Positions 6,582 to 17,337 of a stretch of DNA of 32,275 nt are shown one piece after another. Source of the stretch: Pseudomonadota bacterium. Its GTDB lineage: Bacteria > Pseudomonadota > Alphaproteobacteria > Kiloniellales > JACOMY01. Numbering within the stretch: the stretch's first letter is position 1; each line of letters opens with the position of its first letter. Both the position numbers and the translations under genes were made by a program. Below the pieces are notes generated by a model. That model had not been told where the DNA came from. It made no database searches and saw only the letters and a program-made list of their open reading frames with translations. The stretch is taken from positions 1-32,275 of the forward strand of contig JAKOWB010000188.1 of NCBI GenBank assembly GCA_029781795.1, written 5' to 3'.

Positions 6582-9209
6582 CTACCAGTTGAAGCGGACG
6601 GCGAGGCTGCCCTCGAAGCCGCTGCTGGTGGAGCCGAAGCCGTAGTTGAGGTCGGCCACCAGGGCGAAGCGCCCGTCGGCCGAGACGGCCTCCAGGCCGC
6701 CACCCACCTGGCCGGCCGTGCCGGAGAGGTCGCTGACCAGCGTCGTGCCGGTCGCCACCGCCGTGCTCTCGCCGGCGAACTCGTGCAGCAGCGCCAGTTC
6801 CAGGTAGGGCGCGATGCGGCTGCCGTCATCCAGGGTGAAGAGGGTCCCGGCCCGGGCGCCGAGGCGCCCCTTGACCGAGGTGCCATCCTCGAGGTCGATG
6901 GTCGCCCCGCCGCCGTCGGTGAAGTCGTCCGCCGTGGCCCGGGCCCAGGTGATCTGCGCCTGCGGCTCGATGTAGAAGCCGTCCAGGTCGAAGCGCCAGC
7001 CGCCCTCCAGCGACAGGCCCCAGGTGGTGACGTCGCTATCGGCGTCGGTCAGGCTCGCCGGCTGGCGGAAGGTCGCCTCGGCGAGGTCGACCTTGACCAC
7101 GCCGTCGAGGTGCAGCGGGCCATCGAGGTAGGTGACGTAGGCGCCGAGGCTGGTGCCCTCCAGTTCCACCTTGCCGTCGCTGCCGTCGATGTCCGCCGTG
7201 CTGCCGAAGCGCCCGACGAAGAGGCCGCCGAGCAGGCGGTCGCCCTCGCTCACGAGATCGCGCAGCCCAATGTCGAAGCCGGCCTGCAGGCCGCTGGTGT
7301 CCTGGTCGAAGCTGGTCCCTTCGCTGGGGTCGAGCGAGAGATCGCTCCAGAAGGCATGGGCCCAGCCGCCGCCGGTCAGGTTGCCATGTCCCGGCCGGCC
7401 CTCGGCCAGATCCGCCACGCCCAGCGAGGCCGTCTGCCCTGTCTCCGCCCCGGCCGCCTGGCGCAGCGCCGCCAGGCGCTCGTGCAGCGGGCCGAGGCCG
7501 GCCTGCCAGGCGACCAGCGCGCTCGACAGCAGCACGGGATAGTCGTCGGCGCCGCTGAAGGGGCTGGAGCGCAGGAACCACTGCCGCCCCTCTTCCACCA
7601 GGGTGTACTGCAACGCGCCGAAGATCACCGGCTGGGCCAGCGACAGCGAGAGGTCGCCGCTCGCCGCCGCGGCGTCGACCACCAGGATGCCCTGGCCCGT
7701 GGTGCCGCCGCCCAGTCCGCCGACATTGTTGATCGCCACGCGCCCGCTGCCCGACACGCTGCCGGTGAAGACCACGAGGTCCGAGGGCGAACCGTCGACG
7801 TCGACCACCGTGTCCAGCGCGATGATGCCGTTCTGCCCGACATAGTCGCCGGCGAAGGTGAAGGTGGAGAAGACCGTCAGGTCGCTGTCGAAGGCGCCGG
7901 CGTCGCCCTCCTGCAGCGACAGGCGACCGGCGTTGGCGAAGCTCTCCAGGTCGCTCCAGTTCTGCGTGCCGTCGATGGCCACGATCGCGCCGGCGCGGTT
8001 CGTCAGGCTGTCGCTCCCGGCACCGAAGGCCACCTGGCCGCCGCGCGCGACCCAGAGGCCACCAGACTGGTTGTCGAAGGAGTCGGTCCCTTCGAAGAGC
8101 TCGACGAAACCGACGATGATGCCGCGGTTCTGGATGCGCTCGCTCGACAGGTCGCCGGAAATCCCCTTGACGGCCCGATCGCTGAGAGCGGTCACCAGGC
8201 CCTGGTTCGCCAGCAGGGGAGAGCCGCCGAGACGCTGCGACAGTGTCACCCCTGCGCCGACGCCGCTGCCGCCCTGCACGCTGCCGCTCGCAGTGACCGT
8301 GACCGTTGCCCCTCCTTCGCTCAGGGCTCTGACGCCCAAGGCATCGATGCCGCTGGCGGTCACGCTGCCGGCGACCAGCACGGAGACCGCGCCGGCGTCA
8401 CTGCCAAGGGTAATGGCGTCGACGCCATGGCCCTCGAGTCCGCCGACGGTCACCGTGCCGTTGACGGTGACGGCGCCACCGTCATTGAAGTAACCAAGGA
8501 CCCCGCGGCTGGTCGGGGCAGTCACGTCGCCATTGATAACAATGCTGGACCCGGCAATGCCGCCCAGCATGGCGACGCCCGCCGCGGAACCGGTGGCCAC
8601 GATGCTGCCCGACTGCACGATGGTGTAGAGCGAGGTGGCAGTGGTGAAGGGGCCGACGAAGATCCCGGCATCGATGTTCTCGCCGCTGTTGGTGCTGTGG
8701 ACGGTGATGTCGGCCGACGAGTTGATGGAGATGGTCCCGCTTACGCTCTGCGCATAGATGCCGCTGGAGTTGTCCCCGTTGGTGGTGATGCTGCCCGCGA
8801 TGTTGGCGACGATGTCGCCGCTATTGGTCGCGATCCGGACGCCATCGCGGTCATCGTGGGTGACGTTGATCGTCACGTTGTCGCCGACATTCAGGTACTG
8901 ATCGCCGTTGGCGCTCGGCGTATCGGTGGTATCCCCCATCCGGATGCCGTGGACGGTAAAGCCGGTGTTGATGGTCACCGGGGCGTTCTGCCCGGCGGGC
9001 GCGCCCACGTTCACCGTGATGGCGTCGATGCCGTACTGGATGCCGTTGGAATAGAGCGTGTCGTCGCAGGTGGCCGTGCCAGCGTTCGGCACCATGCCGC
9101 ACTCGTTGATTGCCAGGGCCGGCAGAGCGGGCAGGCCCAGCGCCACGGCACAACAGCCCAACAGCAGCCGTCGGCGCGTGCCGCGCCCCGAAGTCACCCG
9201 TTTCGCCAT
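6582..9209 (-). CDS. autotransporter (type Va) with beta-solenoid passenger, copy 2
   Basis: An 875-residue paralogue of the protein at 2080-5034. Its signal peptide (RRRLLLGCC... ALA) is cleaved at about residue 33. The mature start INECG with Cys37 and Cys48 has the same 11-residue Cys spacing as copy 1. The passenger has repeats such as SITTNGDNSSGIYAQ, and the junction SLQEGDAGAFDSD and IALDTVVDVDGSPSDLVVF aligns with copy 1. The barrel spans about 612-875 and ends RFNW. The frame stays open far upstream into ecm, but ATG 9209 has GGGGGA five bases before it and begins a proper signal peptide. No enzymatic domain was recognised in the passenger, so an adhesin-like surface role is likely. 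Confidence 0.88.
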   Translation of the reverse strand: MAKRVTSGRGTRRRLLLGCCAVALGLPALPALAINECGMVPNAGTATCDDTLYSNGIQYGIDAITVNVGAPAGQNAPVTINTGFTVHGIRMGDTTDTPSANGDQYLNVGDNVTINVTHDDRDGVRIATNSGDIVANIAGSITTNGDNSSGIYAQSVSGTISINSSADITVHSTNSGENIDAGIFVGPFTTATSLYTIVQSGSIVATGSAAGVAMLGGIAGSSIVINGDVTAPTSRGVLGYFNDGGAVTVNGTVTVGGLEGHGVDAITLGSDAGAVSVLVAGSVTASGIDALGVRALSEGGATVTVTASGSVQGGSGVGAGVTLSQRLGGSPLLANQGLVTALSDRAVKGISGDLSSERIQNRGIIVGFVELFEGTDSFDNQSGGLWVARGGQVAFGAGSDSLTNRAGAIVAIDGTQNWSDLESFANAGRLSLQEGDAGAFDSDLTVFSTFTFAGDYVGQNGIIALDTVVDVDGSPSDLVVFTGSVSGSGRVAINNVGGLGGGTTGQGILVVDAAAASGDLSLSLAQPVIFGALQYTLVEEGRQWFLRSSPFSGADDYPVLLSSALVAWQAGLGPLHERLAALRQAAGAETGQTASLGVADLAEGRPGHGNLTGGGWAHAFWSDLSLDPSEGTSFDQDTSGLQAGFDIGLRDLVSEGDRLLGGLFVGRFGSTADIDGSDGKVELEGTSLGAYVTYLDGPLHLDGVVKVDLAEATFRQPASLTDADSDVTTWGLSLEGGWRFDLDGFYIEPQAQITWARATADDFTDGGGATIDLEDGTSVKGRLGARAGTLFTLDDGSRIAPYLELALLHEFAGESTAVATGTTLVSDLSGTAGQVGGGLEAVSADGRFALVADLNYGFGSTSSGFEGSLAVRFNW

Positions 9210-9397
9210 GGACGTCCCCCTGCCAGCGCTGGGCGAAGCGCATGCGGCACGGTCCGGCCACCCGCGAGCGCTTCGCAAACCCTGCGGCACGCTAGCGCCC
9301 TCCGGGTAGACCCGCCCGCATATTCTCTTAATTGCTGTGGAAGCGCAGGCGCTTAGCCCGCCGGGCGAAAGACGCGATCCGGCGGCCCTCGCAGCGC

Positions 9398-9415
9398 GCC
9401 TAGCCGAGGCTAGGC
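9398..9415 (-). other. perfect hairpin across the ecm stop codon
   Basis: GCCTAGCC (9398-9405) and GGCTAGGC (9408-9415) are perfect 8-base arms separated by two bases. The ecm stop (9410-9412) lies in one arm. There is no T-run, so it may be a transcript-end stabiliser or a weak terminator. Confidence 0.35.
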
Positions 9416-11437
9416 GGCCCGGAGAGTCCCGCGCGCCACGATCTCGGCCACGTCGGCCATGATGCCGGTGAGGTCGAAGTCCTTCGGCGTATAGACCGCG
9501 GCGACGCCGGCGGCCTTGAGGCGCGCCGCGTCCTCCGGCGGGATGATGCCGCCCACCACCACCGGCAGGTCGGCGAGGCCGAGCTTCTTCAGGCGCACCA
9601 GCACCTCCTCGACCAGCACCAGGTGCGAGCCGGAGAGGATGGAGAGGCCGACGACGTGCACGCCCTCCTCCAGCGCCGCGCCGGCGATCTGTGCCGGGGT
9701 CAGGCGGATGCCCTCGTAGACCACCTCGAAGCCGCAGTCGCGGGCCCGCACCGCCACCTGCTCGGCGCCGTTGGAATGCCCGTCGAGGCCCGGCTTGCCG
9801 ACCAGCATCTTCGGCCGCCGGCCCAGGCGCTGCGCCAGCTCGGCCACGCGCTCGCGCACGCGCTGCACGCCGTCGAGCGCGGCCGAGGGCAGCCCGGCGC
9901 CGACGCCGGTCGGCGCGCGGTACTCGCCATAGACCTGGCGCAGGGCCTGGCCCCATTCGCCGGTGGTGACGCCGGCATGGGCGCAGGCGATCGAGGGCTC
10001 CATGACGTTCCGGCCCTCGGCCGCCGCTGCCTTCAGCGCCTCCAGCGCGGCGGCGACCTTGGTGGCGTCGCGCCCCTCGCGCCAGGCCTCGAGGCGCCGG
10101 ATCTGCTCCGCCTCGGCGGCGGGGTCGACGGTCATGGCGCCGCCGTCCTCGGCGCCGGCGGTCAGCGGCGAGGGCTCGCTCTCGGTATAGGCGTTGACGC
10201 CGACCACGATCTGCTCGCCGGCCTCGATGGCCTGCAGGCGGCGGGTCGCGCTCTCGACCAGCGCACGCTTCATGTAGGCGCTCTCGACCGCGGCGATGGC
10301 ACCGCCCATCTCGTCGATGCGCTTGAGCTCGGTCAGCGCGGCGGCCTTCAGCTCCGCCACCTTGGCGGCGATCACCGGCGAGCCGTCGAAGAGGTCGCCG
10401 TACTCCAGGAGGTCGGTCTCGTAGGCGACGATCTGCTGCAGGCGCAGCGACCACTGCTGGTCGAAGGGGCGCGGCAGGCCCAGCGCCTCGTTCCAGGCCG
10501 GCAGCTGCACGGCGCGGGCGCGCGCGTTCTTCGACAGCACGACGGCCAGCATCTCCAGCAGGATGCGATAGACGTTGTTCTCCGGCTGCTGCTCGGTGAG
10601 GCCGAGCGAGTTCACCTGCACGCCGTAGCGGAAGCGCGTCAGCTTCTCGTCGGTGACGCCGTAGCGCGTGGCGCAGAGCTCGGACCAGAGCTCGGCGAAG
10701 GCGCGCAGCTTGCAGATCTCGGTGACGAAGCGCACGCCGGCATTGACGAAGAAGGAGATGCGGCCGACCACCTGGGGGAAGACCGCGGCCGGCACCTGCC
10801 CGCCGGCCTTGACCGCGTCCAGCACGGCGACGGCGGTGGCCAGGGCGAAGGCCAGCTCCTGCACCGGCGTCGCGCCGGCCTCCTGCAGGTGGTAGCTGCA
10901 GACGTTGGTCGGGTTCCACTGCGGCACCTCGCCCACCGTGAAGGCGATGACGTCGCCGGTCAGCTTCAGCGATTCGCGCGGCGGGAAGATGTAGGTGCCG
11001 CGCGACAGGTACTCCTTGATGATGTCGTTCTGCGTCGTGCCCTGCAGCCTGGCGCGCGCTACGCCCTGGTCCTCGGCCGCGGCGATATAGAGCGCCAGCA
11101 GCCAGGGCGCCGTGGCGTTGATCGTCATCGAGGTGTTCATGCGGTCGAGCGGGATGCCGTCCAGCAGGGTGCGCATGTCGCCCAGGTGGCTGACCGGCAC
11201 GCCGACCTTGCCGACCTCGCCGCGCGCCAGCACATGGTCGCTGTCGTAGCCGGTCTGCGTCGGCAGGTCGAAGGCGATGGACAGTCCCGTCTGGCCCTTG
11301 GCGAGATTCTTGCGATAGAGCGCGTTGGAGGCCGCCGCGGTCGAGTGCCCGGCGTAGGTCCGCATCAGCCACGGCTTGTCGGCGAGGGGCTTTTCGCGTT
11401 GCGGCGCACCCGCGGGCGTCTTCGGTTGCTCGCTCAT
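9410..11437 (-). CDS. ecm: ethylmalonyl-CoA mutase (coenzyme B12-dependent)
   Basis: A 675-residue enzyme converting (2R)-ethylmalonyl-CoA to methylsuccinyl-CoA in the ethylmalonyl-CoA pathway; also known as MeaA. The N-terminal mutase barrel has the family block AFDLPTQTGYDSD, then MNTSMTINATAPWLLALY and QGTTQNDIIKEYLSRGTYIFPP. The C-terminal cobalamin domain has DGHSNG with the base-off His near residue 554, then SILSGSH and GGIIPP. ATG 11437 has GGAGG seven bases upstream; an upstream in-frame ATG at 11467 lacks one and overlaps the operator-like palindrome. The gene diverges from ccr, the enzyme making its substrate precursor. This supports ethylmalonyl-CoA over methylmalonyl-CoA mutase. 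Confidence 0.92.
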   Translation of the reverse strand: MSEQPKTPAGAPQREKPLADKPWLMRTYAGHSTAAASNALYRKNLAKGQTGLSIAFDLPTQTGYDSDHVLARGEVGKVGVPVSHLGDMRTLLDGIPLDRMNTSMTINATAPWLLALYIAAAEDQGVARARLQGTTQNDIIKEYLSRGTYIFPPRESLKLTGDVIAFTVGEVPQWNPTNVCSYHLQEAGATPVQELAFALATAVAVLDAVKAGGQVPAAVFPQVVGRISFFVNAGVRFVTEICKLRAFAELWSELCATRYGVTDEKLTRFRYGVQVNSLGLTEQQPENNVYRILLEMLAVVLSKNARARAVQLPAWNEALGLPRPFDQQWSLRLQQIVAYETDLLEYGDLFDGSPVIAAKVAELKAAALTELKRIDEMGGAIAAVESAYMKRALVESATRRLQAIEAGEQIVVGVNAYTESEPSPLTAGAEDGGAMTVDPAAEAEQIRRLEAWREGRDATKVAAALEALKAAAAEGRNVMEPSIACAHAGVTTGEWGQALRQVYGEYRAPTGVGAGLPSAALDGVQRVRERVAELAQRLGRRPKMLVGKPGLDGHSNGAEQVAVRARDCGFEVVYEGIRLTPAQIAGAALEEGVHVVGLSILSGSHLVLVEEVLVRLKKLGLADLPVVVGGIIPPEDAARLKAAGVAAVYTPKDFDLTGIMADVAEIVARGTLRAA

Positions 11438-11462
11438 GGTCGATCCTCCGCCGGCACAAAAT

Positions 11463-11503
11463 CGCAATTATATTGCGTGGTTCGTCCTCATGGAGAAAGA
11501 ACC
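11463..11503. promoter_or_regulatory. two operator-like inverted repeats between ecm and ccr
   Basis: CGCAAT-TAT-ATTGCG at 11463-11477 has perfect 6-base arms. Directly after it, 11479-11503 is a symmetric 25-base element: outer arms GGTTC/GAACC, inner arms CTC/GAG around ATG, with unpaired triplets between. They lie 26-66 bases upstream of the ecm start, in the divergent control region. A TTTG...GCAAA element follows at 11509-11523. Short-chain acyl-CoA regulators of the ScfR/PccR type are reported to bind TTTGCAAA-like half-sites, and CcrR controls ccr in Methylobacterium. Assignment to either regulator is inference. Confidence 0.45.
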
Positions 11504-11654
11504 ATAAATTTGTGCGTTGCAAAAGCCCTTTCGCATGGGCTAAGAGTCAATCTTGTTGCAGTGCGGTAGTACGCGCAAGGGGACTTAAGTCAGAAGCCCC
11601 GGCCCATGCATTTGGGGGCGGCGACCGCGCCCAGGGATCCGAAGGAGCAACTCC

Positions 11655-12953
<1,299 letters not shown>

Positions 12954-13004
12954 GGCCCGGGCGGACGCCACGGAAGGATCGGACAAGGCCGCTGGGAGCA
13001 ACGC

Positions 13005-14267
13005 ATGCGCTGCACCGCGGCCTTGTTTATTGGCATGATCCTGCTCGCCGGCTGCGCGGCCGAGCCGGCGCCGCCACCCGTGGTGGCCGAGCCGCCCGCG
13101 CCGGAGCCGCCGAAGGCCTGCGTCAATCCCGACCTGGAGTCTTCGCCCGGGGGAGCGATGATCACCTTCTCGACACCGATGATTCCCGGCCAGGCGGTGA
13201 CCATCGCCGCGGTCGGCGACGTGCTGATGCACGATCCGCTGCAGGCCTATGCCGCCAAGCAGCCCGACGGCTTCCGCAGCCAGCTCGCCCGCGTCGCCGA
13301 CCTGCTGCGCGCCGCCGACCTCACCTTCGCCAACCTGGAAGGGCCGGCGGCGGCCAACGTCTACAACACGGGGCGCGAGGCGAAGGAGCCGGCGGGGCGC
13401 TACGACGGGCGCGTCTACAGCGGCTATCCCATGTTCAACTACCACCCCTCGCTGGTGGCGGACCTGAAGGACGCCGGCATCGACGTGCTGCTGACGGCGA
13501 ACAACCACGCCCTGGACCGCCAGTCGCTCGGCGTCGACCGCACCATCGAGGCGATCCAGGCCGCCGGCCTGCCCTATACCGGCACGCGCCACCGCGGCCA
13601 GATGGACGCGCCCTGGTACGCCGTGACGCCGGCGACGGTCGGCGGCGTCACCTACAACGTCGCCTGGCTCGGCTGCACCTACGGCACCAACGAGATCCCC
13701 GACCCGAACCACCAGGTGCTGTTCTGCTACGAGCAGCAGGACGAGGTGCTGACGACGATCCGCGCACTGGCGGCGCGGCCGGACATCGCCGCGGTCTTCC
13801 TGGTGCCGCACTGGGGCCGCGAGTATCGCCACGACCCCAACCCGCCGCAGCGCAAGCTGGCGCTGGCGGCGCTGGAGGCCGGCGCCACCGGCGTCATCGG
13901 CACGCACCCGCACGTGCTGGAGCCCTTCGAGACCTACAAGACGAGCGACGGGCGCGAGACCTTCGTCGCCTACTCGCTCGGCAACTTCATCTCCGGCCAG
14001 TCGTCGCTGGCGCGCCGCACCTCGGTCATCCTGCTGCTGGCGCTGATGCCGGACGGCCACGGCAAGCTCGCGATGAGCGACCTGCGCTTCATCCCGACCC
14101 ACGTGGTGCCCGAGGACGGCGGCTACTTCGTCGAGGCCATCGACCGCGCGGGACGCGGCCTCAAGAGCCGCGAGCTGGCACTGCAGTTCCTGCCCGCCGG
14201 CAACCTGCACCCGCCCACCACGCCCTACTGGACCGGCGCCGCCTGCAAGGCGGACGGGACCTCCTAG
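13005..14267 (+). CDS. CapA-family (PGA_cap) metallophosphatase-like lipoprotein
   Basis: A 420-residue protein with a lipoprotein signal (LLAGC, lipid-accepting Cys17) and a Pro-rich tether to about residue 37. A CapA/calcineurin-like domain follows: AVGDVLMHD (about 69-77), [17 protein letters not shown] (164-171), then [20 protein letters not shown] and SLGNFISGQ. These are the metal-binding and fold motifs of the poly-gamma-glutamate capsule family. A GGGAG lies six bases before the ATG. It is therefore envelope-anchored, yet it lies between two cytoplasmic ethylmalonyl-CoA genes with short gaps (51 and 25 bases). No capB/capC-like gene is nearby, so a capsule role is unproven; any phosphatase or hydrolase substrate is unknown. 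Confidence 0.85.
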   Translation: MRCTAALFIGMILLAGCAAEPAPPPVVAEPPAPEPPKACVNPDLESSPGGAMITFSTPMIPGQAVTIAAVGDVLMHDPLQAYAAKQPDGFRSQLARVADLLRAADLTFANLEGPAAANVYNTGREAKEPAGRYDGRVYSGYPMFNYHPSLVADLKDAGIDVLLTANNHALDRQSLGVDRTIEAIQAAGLPYTGTRHRGQMDAPWYAVTPATVGGVTYNVAWLGCTYGTNEIPDPNHQVLFCYEQQDEVLTTIRALAARPDIAAVFLVPHWGREYRHDPNPPQRKLALAALEAGATGVIGTHPHVLEPFETYKTSDGRETFVAYSLGNFISGQSSLARRTSVILLLALMPDGHGKLAMSDLRFIPTHVVPEDGGYFVEAIDRAGRGLKSRELALQFLPAGNLHPPTTPYWTGAACKADGTS

Positions 14268-14292
14268 CCGCCGCCACCGCCGAGGAGCAAGC

Positions 14293-15906
14293 ATGACCAC
14301 CCTGCTGACCCAGGCCCGCGAAGCCCTCGCCGCCGTCGAACGCCATGCCGAGGCGGCGCGCCAGTCGCTGCGCGCGCTGGTCGCCCCGGCCGGCAAGCTC
14401 GACGCCGCGCTGCTGGAGCGGCACCAGGTGGCGGCGCACGGCCTCGCCTGGACCATGACCTATGCCACGGCGCTGCGCGAGCTGCTGGCCTGGGCCGAGC
14501 GCCTCGGCGACCTCGGCGAGACGGAAGCGCTGATCCTGACCATCGGCTTCGGCGAGTACCTGGCGCAGCTCCGGGGCGGCCTGCCGATGAGCCAGGGCGA
14601 GATCCTGCGGCCCGGCGACCTCGGCCTCGCCACCGGGCCCGAGGGCGCGGCGGTCGAGGCGCAGATCGCCGCCGGCGGCGCGGCGGCGCGGGCGCGCCTG
14701 GCGGCGCTGCTGCCGGCCGGCTTCGGCGACGCCGCCTATGGCGACGAGACCCTGACCCTGATCCGCGACCAGTTCCGCAAGTTCGCCGACGAGCACGCCG
14801 AGGCGGCGCACGAGTGGCACCGCAAGGACGAGCTGATCCCCATCGAGGTGGTGCAGGAGCTGGCCGACCTCGGCGTCTTCGGCCTCACCATCCCCGAGGC
14901 GCACGGCGGCAGCGGCCTCGGCAAGCTCGCCATGTGCGTGGTGACCGAGGAGCTGTCGCGCGGCTACATCGGCCTCGGCTCGCTCGGCACGCGCAACGAG
15001 ATCGCCGGCGAGCTGATCCGCAGCGGCGGCACGCCGGCGCAGAAGGAGAAGTACCTGCCGCGCCTGGCCAGCGGCGAGATCCTGCCGACCGCGGTCTTCA
15101 CCGAGCCGGGCACCGGCAGCGACCTCGGCAGCCTGAAGACCCGCGCGGTCAAGGAGAACGGCCACTACCGCGTCACCGGCAACAAGACCTGGATCACCCA
15201 CGCCAGCCGCAGCGACCTCATGACCCTGCTGGTGCGCACCGATCCGGCGAGCAAGGACTACCGCGGCCTTTCCATGCTGCTGGCCGAGAAGCCGCGCGGC
15301 ACGGCGGCCGAGCCCTTCCCGGCCGCCGGCATGACCGGCGGCGAGATCCGCGTGCTGGGCTATCGCGGCATGAAGGAGTACGAGCTGGGCTTCGACGGCT
15401 TCGCCGTGCCGGCCGAGAACCTGCTGGGTGGCGTCGAGGGCGAGGGCTTCAAGCAGCTCATGGCGACCTTCGAATCGGCGCGCATCCAGACCGCCGCGCG
15501 CGCCGTCGGCGTGGCGCAGAACGCGCTGGAGCTCGGGCTCGCCTACGCGCAGGAGCGGGTGCAGTTCGGCAAGGCGCTGCTGCACTTCCCGCGCGTCGGC
15601 GTGAAGCTCGCCATGATGGCGGTGGAGACCATGATCGCCCGCCAGCTCACCTGGTTCGCCGCGCGCGAGAAGGACCAGGAGCGGCGCTGCGACATCGAGG
15701 CCGGCTACGCCAAGCTGCTGGCCGCGCGCGTCGCCTGGGCCAACGCCGACAACGCGCTGCAGATCCACGGCGGCAACGGCTACGCCGAGGAATACCGCAT
15801 CAGCCGTGTGCTCTGCGACGCCCGCATCCTCAACATCTTCGAGGGCGCGGCCGAGATCCAGGCGCAGGTCATCGCCAGAGGCCTGTTGAGCGGCGGGCGC
15901 AATTGA
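14293..15906 (+). CDS. mcd: (2S)-methylsuccinyl-CoA dehydrogenase
   Basis: A 537-residue FAD flavoprotein oxidising methylsuccinyl-CoA to mesaconyl-CoA. It has an acyl-CoA dehydrogenase core (about residues 150-535: [30 protein letters not shown], then [12 protein letters not shown] and [15 protein letters not shown]). It also carries an extra N-terminal helical domain of about 145 residues, typical of this branch and absent from ordinary acyl-CoA dehydrogenases. Genomic context with ccr and ecm supports the specific assignment. GAGGAG lies five bases before the ATG. The pathway's epimerase, mesaconyl-CoA hydratase and methylmalyl-CoA lyase are not in this cluster. Confidence 0.9.
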   Translation: MTTLLTQAREALAAVERHAEAARQSLRALVAPAGKLDAALLERHQVAAHGLAWTMTYATALRELLAWAERLGDLGETEALILTIGFGEYLAQLRGGLPMSQGEILRPGDLGLATGPEGAAVEAQIAAGGAAARARLAALLPAGFGDAAYGDETLTLIRDQFRKFADEHAEAAHEWHRKDELIPIEVVQELADLGVFGLTIPEAHGGSGLGKLAMCVVTEELSRGYIGLGSLGTRNEIAGELIRSGGTPAQKEKYLPRLASGEILPTAVFTEPGTGSDLGSLKTRAVKENGHYRVTGNKTWITHASRSDLMTLLVRTDPASKDYRGLSMLLAEKPRGTAAEPFPAAGMTGGEIRVLGYRGMKEYELGFDGFAVPAENLLGGVEGEGFKQLMATFESARIQTAARAVGVAQNALELGLAYAQERVQFGKALLHFPRVGVKLAMMAVETMIARQLTWFAAREKDQERRCDIEAGYAKLLAARVAWANADNALQIHGGNGYAEEYRISRVLCDARILNIFEGAAEIQAQVIARGLLSGGRN

Positions 15907-15938
15907 AGCGACGGCCCGACACCGCCATCCTGCCTGCC

Positions 15939-16607
15939 ATGACGCCTCTGTCGACCCCGCCCCGCCTCGTCATCTTCGATTGCGACGGCGTGCTGGTGGA
16001 CAGCGAGCCGATCGGCAGCCGCGTGTTCGCCGAGCAGCTCCGGGCGCATGGCTATGCCTGCGACACGGCCAGCGTGCACCGGCGCTTCGTCGGGCAGAAC
16101 CTGCCGACGGTGCTGCGCACCCTGGCGGCCGAGGAAGGCTGGACCGCGCCGGAAGACTTCCCGACCCGGGTGCGCGCGGCGACCCTGGCGGCGCTGAACG
16201 CCGAGGGCGTGCTGCCGATCCCCGGCATCGTCGCGGCGCTGGACGCCATCGAGGGCGCCGGCCTCGCCACCTGCGTCGCCTCTTCCGGCCGCTTCGAGAA
16301 GATGCGCACCACCCTGGGCCTCACCGGCCTGCTGCCGCGCTTCGAGGGGCGGCTCTTCAGCGCGCACCAGGTGGCCGAGGGCAAGCCGGCGCCGGACCTC
16401 TTCCTCTTCGCCGCCGCGCAGATGGGCGTGACGCCGGCCGCCTGCGTGGTGGTGGAGGATTCGCCGGCCGGACTGCGGGCGGCGCGGGCCGCCGGCATGC
16501 CCGCCGTGGCCTATGCCGGCGGTCCGGCCGAGCAGGCGCTGCTGGCGGGCCTCGGCGACTGGACGCTGGAGGACATGGCGCGGCTGCCTGCGCTGCTTGG
16601 TCTCTGA
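15939..16607 (+). CDS. HAD-superfamily phosphatase (phosphoglycolate/beta-phosphoglucomutase-like)
   Basis: A 222-residue haloacid-dehalogenase-like hydrolase of subfamily IA. Motif I FDCDGVLVDSEP has nucleophile Asp14 and acid/base Asp16; the helical cap begins near residue 25. Motif II is VASSGR, motif III the Lys in EGKPAPDLF, and motif IV VVVEDSPAG. It is cytoplasmic and probably acts on a small phosphorylated sugar or acid. The frame is open upstream through mcd; ATG 15939 fits the family's N-terminus, although no clear ribosome site precedes it. It follows mcd by 32 bases, so it may be in the same transcript. Role in the pathway is unknown. Confidence 0.88.
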   Translation: MTPLSTPPRLVIFDCDGVLVDSEPIGSRVFAEQLRAHGYACDTASVHRRFVGQNLPTVLRTLAAEEGWTAPEDFPTRVRAATLAALNAEGVLPIPGIVAALDAIEGAGLATCVASSGRFEKMRTTLGLTGLLPRFEGRLFSAHQVAEGKPAPDLFLFAAAQMGVTPAACVVVEDSPAGLRAARAAGMPAVAYAGGPAEQALLAGLGDWTLEDMARLPALLGL

Positions 16608-16641
16608 CCAAGCCGCCCGCAACGGTGGCAGGATGGCAGCG

Positions 16642-17337
16642 ATGAGCCAGCCGCCAGCCAGCCCACCCTCATCCAGCCAGTCGCACTCGCCCTTCCAGTC
16701 GGTCGCCGTCGAGGCGGTCTTTCCCACGCCGCTCTGGCTGGTCGACCTGGCCCCGGCGGTGGCCGAGCCGCTGAACCGGCGCCTCGTCGCCGCGATCCTC
16801 GGCCTGATCGAGCCGCGCCGCGCCCTGCCGCCCGGGGCCAACTGGCAGACCGATCCGGTGATCCACCGCCGGCCGGAGTTCGCCGAGGTCTGCCAGCTGG
16901 TGCTGCAGGCGGCGAAGGGCGCGCAGACCTTCCTGAAGGTCAGCGGCGGGACGCTGGCGATCACCGGCGCCTGGGCCAACGTCAATCCGCCCGGCGGCCT
17001 CAACTCGGCGCACGGCCACCCGAACAACTGGCTGAGCGCGGTCTACTATGTGCAGATCCCGCCCGGCACCGGCGCCATCCGCTTCGCCGACCCGCGCCCG
17101 CAGGCGCAGGTGCTGATGCCGCCGGTCAGCGAGCGCACGAGCTTCACGGCGAACGACATCACGGTGGAGGCGAAGCCCGGCCGCCTGGTGCTGTTCCCCG
17201 GCTGGCTGCTGCATTCCGTGCCGGTCAACCGCAGCCAGCAGGAGCGCATCTCGCTCGCCTTCAATCTCATGTTCCGCGACTTCACCGACAAGATGGCGGC
17301 GCCGCTCTGGCAGGGCACCGCGCCGCTGAAGGACTAG
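16642..17337 (+). CDS. TIGR02466-family putative 2OG-Fe(II) oxygenase
   Basis: A 231-residue protein. The double-stranded beta-helix signature is visible as NVNPPGGLNSAHGHPNNWLS (His124/His126), then YYVQIPPGTGAIRFADPR, RLVLFPGWLLHSV with His191, and ERISLAFN with Arg202. This is the TIGR02466 pattern, a probable Fe(II)/2-oxoglutarate dioxygenase whose substrate is unknown. The start may be ATG 16633 or 16642; I prefer 16642 because AGGA sits eight bases upstream. The gene ends tail-to-tail with the next one, sharing the four bases CTAG (17334-17337) as both stops. Confidence 0.75.
   Translation: MSQPPASPPSSSQSHSPFQSVAVEAVFPTPLWLVDLAPAVAEPLNRRLVAAILGLIEPRRALPPGANWQTDPVIHRRPEFAEVCQLVLQAAKGAQTFLKVSGGTLAITGAWANVNPPGGLNSAHGHPNNWLSAVYYVQIPPGTGAIRFADPRPQAQVLMPPVSERTSFTANDITVEAKPGRLVLFPGWLLHSVPVNRSQQERISLAFNLMFRDFTDKMAAPLWQGTAPLKD

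Noticed and set aside
9150..9209. Cys-Cys in the autotransporter 2 signal peptide as a lipobox
   Set aside because: LLGC follows a hydrophobic stretch that is too short and is not a good [LVI][ASTVI][GAS]C match; an ALA cleavage site follows further on.
6549..9356. Plus-strand open frame of about 935 codons opposite autotransporter 2
   Set aside because: Low-complexity Arg/Ala/Gly/His product, no start signal, and a clear autotransporter on the other strand.
6582..11522. Reading autotransporter 2 as a 1646-residue fusion running through ecm
   Set aside because: The frame is open by chance through ecm; a signal peptide and ribosome site at 9209 mark the true start.
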